Shown: one piece after another, positions 1 to 5,861 of the stretch | Numbering within the stretch: the first letter of the stretch is position 1 | Layout of the letters: each line of letters begins with the position of its first letter | Source of the DNA: DATKEK01 sp035512195 | Lineage (GTDB): Bacteria > Pseudomonadota > Gammaproteobacteria > Burkholderiales > Eutrophovitaceae | DNA length: 13,292 bases | Assembly: GCA_035512195.1 (NCBI GenBank) | Contig: DATKEK010000295.1 | Span: 1-13,292, forward strand | Direction: 5' to 3' | Translations under genes and position numbers: made by a program | The notes under the pieces: generated by a model | What the model saw: the letters and a program-made list of their open reading frames with translations, nothing else | The model's database searches: none | Told to the model about the DNA's origin: nothing

Positions 1-1884
1 GAGTGGATCGCGCAGTTGCAAGCCCTGGCGCCGGGCTGCACGATCTACAACCACTACGGTCCCACCGAAACGACGGTTGGCGTGCTGACCTGTCGTGCCG
101 GCGCGCAATTGCCGGGCACGCGCTCCGGGACATTGGCATTGGGCCGGCCCCTGCCAAACAGCCGCGTGTACATTCTCGACGGCAACGCTCAGCCGGTGGC
201 CGTCGGCGAACAGGGCGAACTGTGCATCGGCGGCAGCGGCGTCGCACGCGGCTACCTAAACCGCCCCGACCTGACCGCGGAGAGGTTCGTGCCCGATCCG
301 TTCAACGAGCAACCGGGAGCGCGCCTGTATCGCAGCGGCGATATTGCGCGCTACCTGCCGGACGGAAACCTCGAGTTCTGCGGCCGGCTCGATCACCAGA
401 TCAAACTGCACGGGTATCGCGTCGAGCTCGGCGAGATCGAAGCAACGCTGCGCGGGCGGCGCGGGATAGGCGACGCAGTGGTGCTGGCGCGCGAGGACGC
501 GCACGACAAACAGCTCATCGCTTACGTGGTTCCGCAGCGGGCCGATCAACCCCTGTGGGATTGCAACCCGTCAACCGTGCTGCCGGACGGAGCGCCGGTG
601 GCGCATCTGAACAAAAACGAGACGGACTACATCTACAACGAGATCTTCGTCCTGCAGGCGTATCTGCGTCACGGCATCACGCTGCGCGACGGCGCCTGCG
701 TCCTCGATGTCGGCGCCAATATCGGCCTGTTCACCGTGTTTGCCAATCGCGTGGCCCGCGGCCTGCGGATGTATTCGTTCGAGCCGAATCCGGCCGCGTT
801 CGCCTGCCTCAAGGCAAACGCCGCAGCCTGGGGCACGGCGGTGAAATGTCTGCCGATCGGACTGTCGCGCGACAACAGCTCGGCAGAGCTGACTTTCTTC
901 GAAGGCATGTCGCTGCTGTCCGGATTCCACACCGACGCCGCCACCGAACGCGAGATGGTGAAGAACTACGTTCTCAACCAGCAATCCGAACCGCTGGGCG
1001 ATGCGCAGCTGCTTGCGCAGATCGAGGAACTGATCGATGACCGGCTGCATTCCACGACCGTGCCGGCGCAGCTGCGAACGTTGTCCAGCGTCATCGCCGA
1101 GGAGGGCATCGAGCAGATCGACCTGCTCAAGATTAATGTCGAAAAAAGCGAGCTGGAGGTGCTGCTCGGACTGGACGCCGACGACTGGCCCAGGATCCGT
1201 CAGCTCGTCATCGAAGTGGACCGGCAGGACAACCTGGCGCCGATCGTTGCCCTGCTCGACCGACACGGCTTCGAGCATCTGGTAGAACAGGATCCGTTGC
1301 TCAGAAAAACCGAATTGTGCTACGTGTACGCGATCCGGCCTTCTGCCGAATACGGCCGGCTCGTACGCCAGCAGCGTGCCACGGAGCATGTCCGCCGCTT
1401 GCCGGCCGCCGACCAGGACATCCTGGTCCCGGCAATCCTGCGCGAGCACCTGAAGGCGCATCTGCCCCCGCATATGGTTCCATCCGCGTACGTCCTGATG
1501 GAGAAGTTTCCGTTGACCTCCAACGGCAAGGTCGATCGCCATGCGCTGCCGGATCCTGCCGGCGATGTGCGGCAGTCCTCCGTGGAGTTCGTCAGTCCGC
1601 AGAGCGAAACCGAAAAGGCGCTGGCGGCGATCTGGACAGAACTGCTGAAGGTGGACAAGCTGGGAATCAACGATGACTTCTTCGACCTCGGTGGACACTC
1701 TCTGCTGGCGATCAGGACGGTGTCGAAAATCCGCGATGCGTTCCAGGTGGATGTGACCCTGCGCAATCTGTTCGAGTCGCCGACGGTGGCCGCCCTCGCC
1801 GCGGTCATCGACGGCCTGCAGTGGCTGACCGGCGAAGCGGCACCCGCCCCTGACGCCCGCGACCGGGAGGAGATCGAACTGTGA
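1..1884 (+). CDS. NRPS C-terminal part: A domain interrupted by an FkbM methyltransferase, then PCP (5' partial)
   Basis: The reading frame is open from base 1, so the gene begins outside the window; 627 residues are visible (numbered from base 1). The A domain starts at motif A5 (YGPTE, residues 19-23) and runs through A7 (YRSGD, from 110) and A8 (GRLDHQIKLHGYRVELGEIE, from 128). An FkbM-type SAM methyltransferase follows at about residues 185-445, with LDVGANIGLF at 235-244 and LLKINVEKSE near 375-384. The A domain then resumes with A9 (LPPHMVP) and A10 (NGKVDR, catalytic Lys510). A PCP domain follows with GGHSLL, where Ser567 (bases 1699-1701) is the phosphopantetheine site. The enzyme should activate one amino acid, methylate it or the tethered product, and carry it as a thioester. 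There is no thioesterase or reductase domain; the next gene supplies release. The C-terminal tail is acidic (DREEIEL) and probably docks to that protein. There is no frameshift. The methylation site (O, N or C) cannot be read from sequence. Confidence 0.95.
   Translation, partial: EWIAQLQALAPGCTIYNHYGPTETTVGVLTCRAGAQLPGTRSGTLALGRPLPNSRVYILDGNAQPVAVGEQGELCIGGSGVARGYLNRPDLTAERFVPDPFNEQPGARLYRSGDIARYLPDGNLEFCGRLDHQIKLHGYRVELGEIEATLRGRRGIGDAVVLAREDAHDKQLIAYVVPQRADQPLWDCNPSTVLPDGAPVAHLNKNETDYIYNEIFVLQAYLRHGITLRDGACVLDVGANIGLFTVFANRVARGLRMYSFEPNPAAFACLKANAAAWGTAVKCLPIGLSRDNSSAELTFFEGMSLLSGFHTDAATEREMVKNYVLNQQSEPLGDAQLLAQIEELIDDRLHSTTVPAQLRTLSSVIAEEGIEQIDLLKINVEKSELEVLLGLDADDWPRIRQLVIEVDRQDNLAPIVALLDRHGFEHLVEQDPLLRKTELCYVYAIRPSAEYGRLVRQQRATEHVRRLPAADQDILVPAILREHLKAHLPPHMVPSAYVLMEKFPLTSNGKVDRHALPDPAGDVRQSSVEFVSPQSETEKALAAIWTELLKVDKLGINDDFFDLGGHSLLAIRTVSKIRDAFQVDVTLRNLFESPTVAALAAVIDGLQWLTGEAAPAPDARDREEIEL
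1865..1872 (+). promoter_or_regulatory. Ribosome binding site for the docking-thioesterase gene
   Basis: GGGAGGAG lies 8 bases before the GTG at 1881 and decides that start. It sits inside the last codons of the NRPS gene. The GTG overlaps the NRPS stop codon as GTGA, the usual arrangement for translational coupling. Confidence 0.7.
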
Positions 1885-2987
1885 ACCTGCAGGCTTTCCT
1901 GGCCGACTTGCGCCGCCGCGAGATTCACCTCTCGGCCGAAGGCGAGCGCCTGCGCTGCAATGCGCCGGCCGGCCTGCTGACACCCGAGCTGCGCGAGCAG
2001 ATCCGGCAACGCAAGAGCGAAATATTGGCATTCCTGCGCTCCGCCAGTGCGCTTGCCCGGCAGCAGCGGGCCATCGTCCCCCTGCAACCGCGCGGCACCC
2101 GCACGCCCGTCTATGCGGTGGCCGGCCACACCGGCGATGTTTTCGCCTACCGGGATCTGGCGCGGCGTCTGGGCGAGGACCAGCCCTTCTTCGGACTGCA
2201 GCCGCCCGGTCTCGACAATCACAGCGAGCCGCTCGAGCGCGTCGAAGCCCTCGCCGGCTACTTCGCAACGCAAATCCGGCAATTCCAGCCCGAGGGACCG
2301 TATGTCATCGCCGGCTACTGCGCCGGTGGCGGCATTGCATTCGAACTTGCGCAGCAGCTTCAGCGCGCTGGCGCGACTGTCAGTTTCATCGCCCTGTTTG
2401 CCTGCCCGTATCCGCCCACTTACCGGTTTGCGCCATTTCTTGCGCAGCGACTCATCCGCAAGCTGGCAGGCATGCGCAGGCACGTCCTTGCACTGGCAGC
2501 GCTGCCTTCAGGCGAACGCAGGCGTTACATCGCCGAAACGATCCGCCAGCGCAGATTGTCGCGCGATGCCGAACACGCCGCCGCGACCGACCCGGCGCTG
2601 GCCATGCGCACCAGGCTTGCGCGTGTCACCGTGGCGGCAGTGCGGCGCTATGTCCCCGGCAGCTTCTCCGGGCGCGTGGGCCTGTTCCTGCCGAACCGCC
2701 AATGGCTGCGCTCCGGCGCCGGCCCGCTGCGCTGGCGCTCGGTGGCCGCGCACACCGAGGAATTCTATGGTCCCGCGAACTGCAATCCGGATCTCCTGCT
2801 GAACGAGCCCGACGCACCCGTGTTTGCCGCACTCTTCCAGCAGTTCCGGGACAGATGCGAAGGCAGCCGCGCCGTGACAGCGCAGACCGGCGGACCGCAG
2901 CAGGCCGCACGCGCGGCTCACGTCACCGACCGGACGGGCCGCACCGGCGGCTTCTCCGCCGGCAATCTGCAGGGCCGCCCCGAATAG
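1881..2987 (+). CDS. TubC-type docking domain fused to an atypical (Cys) thioesterase
   Basis: The protein has 368 residues. Residues 1-55 match the TubC N-terminal docking fold (LxxLRRREIxLxxxGxxLR, then APAGLLTPELREQI and a final helix). This fold normally sits at the start of an NRPS or PKS protein and receives the C-terminus of the upstream one. Residues 65-325 resemble an NRPS-type thioesterase: AGHTGDVFAYRDLARRL near 81-97 and elbow GYCAGG at 145-150. The candidate nucleophile is therefore Cys147 (bases 2319-2321), not Ser. The strand that usually ends in the catalytic Asp reads ALFACPYPP, with Ala174 at the expected place. The usual GDHxxxLxEP stretch reads ANCNPDLLLNEP, so the expected His is not evident; His291 is a nearby alternative. 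The last 40 or so residues are polar and probably disordered. The start overlaps the NRPS stop, so the two genes are coupled. The likely role is in trans release, cyclisation or proofreading of the peptide; acyl transfer is also possible. Confidence 0.85.
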   Translation: MNLQAFLADLRRREIHLSAEGERLRCNAPAGLLTPELREQIRQRKSEILAFLRSASALARQQRAIVPLQPRGTRTPVYAVAGHTGDVFAYRDLARRLGEDQPFFGLQPPGLDNHSEPLERVEALAGYFATQIRQFQPEGPYVIAGYCAGGGIAFELAQQLQRAGATVSFIALFACPYPPTYRFAPFLAQRLIRKLAGMRRHVLALAALPSGERRRYIAETIRQRRLSRDAEHAAATDPALAMRTRLARVTVAAVRRYVPGSFSGRVGLFLPNRQWLRSGAGPLRWRSVAAHTEEFYGPANCNPDLLLNEPDAPVFAALFQQFRDRCEGSRAVTAQTGGPQQAARAAHVTDRTGRTGGFSAGNLQGRPE

Positions 2988-3035
2988 CGCACGCAGCAAG
3001 CGTCGCAGACCACAAGGGTCAAAGGCAGGACCGCG

Positions 3036-4346
3036 TCACGAGATCAATTTTCCTTTGTGTTGCTTCGTGTCTTCGTGCCTTGGTGGTTCGCTTTTCCGGT
3101 CTTTCTCACCCACGGCTCGCGCTGCCGGCCTCCAGAGCGCGTCGTAGGCAGCCAGCAGCCCGGGCACCTCGTGGCGCCACTCCAGTTTTTCGGTCACGCG
3201 CCTGCGCCCGAACTCGCCCATCCGCGCGCGCTGTTCCGGGTCGTCGAGAAGCTGCAGGAGCTTGTCGGCCAGATCCGCAGCGTCGTTCTTTCTCGCGTAC
3301 AGCGACGCCTGCTGCGCCGACACCCGCCCTTCCGCAAGGTCGAACTGCACGATCGGTTTACCCAGCGCCATGTACTCCATGATCTTGTTCATGGTGGACT
3401 TGTCGTTCATGTCATTGGCGAGGTCGGGATTGACGCAGACGTCCGCAGTATTGAGCATCGCCAGCAACTCGCGATCCGGCACGCGCCCGGTAAACGTCAC
3501 GAAGTCCGCAACCCCAAGCTCGACGGCATAGGCCTTCATCTCCTCGAGAGAAGTGCCGCCGCCGACCAGGCCGAAATGCACATCGCTGCGCCCGAGTTCA
3601 TGCACGATGCGATGCACCGCGCGCAACAGGTAGTCGATGCCCTCCTGTTTGCCCATCACCCCGACATAACCGACCAGAAAGCGGCGCCCGCACCTGAGCC
3701 GCGCCTCGGCCGGCAGAATCTGCAGGCGCTCCAGGCTCGGTCCGCTGCGCACCACGAAGACCCGCCCGGCGGGCATGCCACCGCGATCGATGGCGATGCG
3801 CCGGTAGGAATCGTTGGTGGCAATCGACACGTCGGCGGCGCGAAAGGTCCAGCGCTCGAGCTTCAGCATCAGCCGATAGAAGAAATCGCGCCGTCCGAAC
3901 TTCGCTTCGTAGAGCTCCGGGTTGAGATCGTGGTGATCGAACACGAATTTCTTTCCGAACAGCTTGAAGAATCCTCCGATCAGGAAGAACAGGTCGGGTG
4001 GATTGCAGGCGTGAATGACGTCGAATCCGCGGGTGAAGAACACCCGCCAGGAAAGCGCGAAGCTCGCGGCGAGCGCGATGCCATATTCCACCGCGTAGCC
4101 GGCGGCGCCTGCGGCCTCGACCGGCAGGCGGTAGCGGTAGATGTGGATGCCGTCGATCGCCTCGAACCTCCGTTCGTAGCCGCGTCCGGTCGGGCAGATG
4201 ATCGATACGATGTAGCCGGCATCGCGCAGCGCACCGGCTTCCTGCCACACGCGACGGTCGAACGGACTGGGCAGATTCTCCACCAGCATCAGGACGCGCC
4301 TGGGTCTGCCCTCGATGCGCCGCGCGGATTTCTCCGGTATCGCCAC
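3036..4346 (-). CDS. GT4 glycosyltransferase, last gene of the polysaccharide cluster
   Basis: This 436-residue GT-B fold glycosyltransferase would transfer a sugar from a nucleotide donor in exopolysaccharide or O-antigen repeat-unit assembly at the inner membrane. The N-terminal Rossmann half opens with RRVLMLVENLPSPFDRRVW and contains HACNPPDLFF and DHHDLNPELYEAKFG, typical of WbuB-like GT4 enzymes. The C-terminal half has GYVGVMGKQEGIDYLLRA, GLVGGG and KSTMNKIMEYMALGKPIV, this subfamily's version of the GT4 donor-site motif. The frame stays open upstream into the dehydrogenase gene, but nothing conserved is there. I therefore chose GTG at 4346, four bases after the dehydrogenase stop. The Shine-Dalgarno is weak, so coupling from algD is likely; ATG at 4289 would cut into the first beta strand. 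The last 20 or so residues (SEPPRHEDTKQHKGKLIS region) are charged and come from a dispersed repeat. Donor and acceptor cannot be inferred. Confidence 0.88.
   Translation of the reverse strand: MAIPEKSARRIEGRPRRVLMLVENLPSPFDRRVWQEAGALRDAGYIVSIICPTGRGYERRFEAIDGIHIYRYRLPVEAAGAAGYAVEYGIALAASFALSWRVFFTRGFDVIHACNPPDLFFLIGGFFKLFGKKFVFDHHDLNPELYEAKFGRRDFFYRLMLKLERWTFRAADVSIATNDSYRRIAIDRGGMPAGRVFVVRSGPSLERLQILPAEARLRCGRRFLVGYVGVMGKQEGIDYLLRAVHRIVHELGRSDVHFGLVGGGTSLEEMKAYAVELGVADFVTFTGRVPDRELLAMLNTADVCVNPDLANDMNDKSTMNKIMEYMALGKPIVQFDLAEGRVSAQQASLYARKNDAADLADKLLQLLDDPEQRARMGEFGRRRVTEKLEWRHEVPGLLAAYDALWRPAARAVGEKDRKSEPPRHEDTKQHKGKLIS
3054..3086. repeat. Dispersed repeat of the CTTCGTG-TCTTCGTG-CCTTGGTGG type
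   Basis: On the + strand the stretch reads TTTGTGTTG, CTTCGTG (3063-3069), T, CTTCGTG (3071-3077), then CCTTGGTGG (3078-3086). Its reverse complement begins CCACCAAGGCACGAAG. From memory, near-identical stretches recur in gene-poor or 3'-end positions across many unrelated bacterial genomes and give spurious HEDTK-like peptides. Here it lies at the meeting point of two convergent genes and is read through as the C-terminal codons of the glycosyltransferase gene. The two CTTCGTG copies are seen directly; the wider distribution is recalled, not tested. Confidence 0.6.
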
Positions 4347-4350
4347 GACG

Positions 4351-5664
4351 TTACCAGCAGATGCCTTCGTAGACACCGCTGACGCTGCGCGAATCGGTGA
4401 CGCGCACCAGATCGATGATGCTCTGGTCGTCGCCCAGGCGCCTGGGAATATCGCGGAACTCCGTCCCCGCATTGCCAATGACGATGGTGCGGGCATGCTC
4501 GAGCACCTCGTCAACGCTGCCCACCATCAGCCGGGAGATGTGCGGAATATGGTTCAGGATGTAGTCGCGATTCGCCCCGTGGATACGTGCAAGATTCACG
4601 TTCCGGTCGTAGATCCTGAGGTCGTAGCCCTTGCCGATCAGGCGCTCGGTCAGGTCCACCACCGGGCTTTCGCGCAGATCGTCGGTGCCGGCCTTGAAGC
4701 TGAAGCCGAGTATGCCGACCTTCCTGCTGCCCATCTCGACCACCGCCCGCACCCCGCGCTCGACCTGCTGCTCGTTGCTGGGCAGGATGGCGGACAGGAT
4801 CGGCAGCGAAACATCGAGCGTCTTCGCCTTGTACAACAGGGCGCGCAGATCCTTCGGCAGGCACGAGCCGCCGAATGCAAATCCGGGCTTGAGGTAATAC
4901 GGCGAAAGGTTGAGTTTGGTGTCCTGGCAGAAGATGTCCATCACCCGATGGCTGTCCACCTCGACCCCCTTGCACAGGTTGCCGATCTCGTTGGCGAAAC
5001 CGACCTTGAGCGCATGCCAGGCGTTGTCCGCGTACTTGACCATCTCCGCCGTTTCGATATCGGTGCGGATCAGCGGCGCAGTCAGCTGCGCGTAAACGCT
5101 CGCCAGCAGGTCCCCGCTCGCGCGATTGAGTTCGCCGATGACGGTCTTGGGCGGATTGAAGTAATCGTGCACTGCGGTGCCCTCGCGCAGGAACTCGGGA
5201 TTGATGCAGACGCCGAAATCCACACCCGCGCGACGTCCCGACGCCGCCTCAAGCGTCGGGATCACCACGTTACGGATGGTCCCGGGCAGCATCGTGCTGC
5301 GAATCACCACCGCAGGCGCACCGGGGTGGTGGCGCAAGGCCGCGCCGATCTGCTCGCACACGCGGCGCACGAACGTCAGTTCGATATCGCCGTTGGCGCG
5401 GCTCGGCGTGCCCACGCACACCATGGAAAGATCGGCCTGCCCGACCGCAGAGGCCACGTCGGCGGTTGCGCGCAGCCGTCCGGCCGCCACCTGCCGCTCG
5501 ATGATCGTGCCGATGTCTTTCTCGATGATCGGCGTCTTGCCGTCATTGATCAGATCGACCTTCCTCGGCTCCGGATCGACGCCGACAACTTCATGGCCTT
5601 CCTGGGCAAGACAGCCCGCCGATACCGCTCCGACATAGCCAAGGCCCAGCACACAGATTTTCAT
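4351..5664 (-). CDS. algD: GDP-mannose 6-dehydrogenase (AlgD type)
   Basis: This 437-residue enzyme of the UDP-glucose/GDP-mannose dehydrogenase family would oxidise GDP-mannose to GDP-mannuronate in two NAD-dependent steps in the cytoplasm. It opens with the Rossmann motif GLGYVG (residues 7-12), has VGTPS, then NPEFLREGTA and EMVKYADNAWHA in the central helices. The catalytic cysteine is Cys268 in FGGSCLPKD, the same number as in Pseudomonas AlgD. FSFKAGTDDLRESP and the C-terminal EGICW also resemble AlgD more than UDP-glucose dehydrogenases. I chose ATG at 5664 over an in-frame TTG at 5670 because GAAGG at 5671-5675 lies 6 bases before it and the protein then begins MKICVLGLGYVGAV like AlgD. 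It is preceded by a 197-base gap, one of the longer gaps in the cluster, and followed closely by a glycosyltransferase. Main alternative: a related hexose dehydrogenase with another donor. Confidence 0.9.
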   Translation of the reverse strand: MKICVLGLGYVGAVSAGCLAQEGHEVVGVDPEPRKVDLINDGKTPIIEKDIGTIIERQVAAGRLRATADVASAVGQADLSMVCVGTPSRANGDIELTFVRRVCEQIGAALRHHPGAPAVVIRSTMLPGTIRNVVIPTLEAASGRRAGVDFGVCINPEFLREGTAVHDYFNPPKTVIGELNRASGDLLASVYAQLTAPLIRTDIETAEMVKYADNAWHALKVGFANEIGNLCKGVEVDSHRVMDIFCQDTKLNLSPYYLKPGFAFGGSCLPKDLRALLYKAKTLDVSLPILSAILPSNEQQVERGVRAVVEMGSRKVGILGFSFKAGTDDLRESPVVDLTERLIGKGYDLRIYDRNVNLARIHGANRDYILNHIPHISRLMVGSVDEVLEHARTIVIGNAGTEFRDIPRRLGDDQSIIDLVRVTDSRSVSGVYEGICW

Positions 5665-5670
5665 TTTCAA

Positions 5671-5677
5671 CCTTCAC
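5671..5677 (-). promoter_or_regulatory. Ribosome binding site of algD
   Basis: On the - strand GTGAAGG ends 6 bases before the ATG at 5664. It supports this start over the in-frame TTG at 5670, which lies immediately against it. Confidence 0.6.
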
Positions 5678-5702
5678 GATTCCAGTGACCCGATGCACGC
5701 CG

Positions 5703-5717
5703 GATGCGATCCGCATC
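5703..5717. repeat. Short inverted repeat upstream of algD
   Basis: GATGCG-ATC-CGCATC is a perfect 6-base inverted repeat with a 3-base centre, about 40 bases before the algD start. It could be a small RNA hairpin or half of a regulator site. It has no T-run, so it is not a convincing terminator. A match this short can arise by chance in GC-rich DNA. Confidence 0.3.
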
Positions 5718-5861
5718 GGCGCGTGACATCGACAACAACGGCAACGGCAACTCACCACCCGACCGTTGCGCCCGCACTTCAGGCGGCGCCAGCGATACAG
5801 GATAGAAGGCCGGCGGTGACGCCCGTCCAGCGCACGCGGAGCGCGACATGATCCGAACGGA

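Larger units (their letters stand above)
5665..5861 (-). other. Leader region upstream of algD
   Basis: This 197-base gap separates the lyase-like gene from algD inside an otherwise compact cluster. It has room for an internal promoter or a structured leader. I see a short tandem of AACGGC units near 5736-5751 and the inverted repeat listed separately. No convincing sigma-70 or sigma-54 promoter, T-run terminator or small conserved coding region is visible. Confidence 0.35.

Noticed and set aside
549..1380. Methyltransferase as a separate gene or a misassembly
   Set aside because: The frame is continuous through A8, the methyltransferase and A9-A10 with no stop or shift, and the insertion point matches known interrupted A domains.
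571..2268. Long open frame antisense to the NRPS and thioesterase genes
   Set aside because: Its translation is Arg/Ala-rich without any domain, while the + strand frames show complete, ordered NRPS motifs. It is a GC-rich shadow.
4347..4514. Longer N-terminus for the glycosyltransferase reaching into algD
   Set aside because: The extra 56 residues are the AlgD coding region read in another frame and contain nothing conserved before RRVLMLVEN.
4315..5688. 457-codon open frame antisense to algD
   Set aside because: The - strand encodes a full AlgD with Cys268 and Rossmann motif; the antisense translation has no recognisable domain.
5730..5861. AlgR-like CCGTTCG sites upstream of algD
   Set aside because: CCGTTCGGA near 5852-5860 and CCGTTGTTG partly resemble the recalled AlgR box, but the matches are incomplete and spacing is unknown, so I did not call them.
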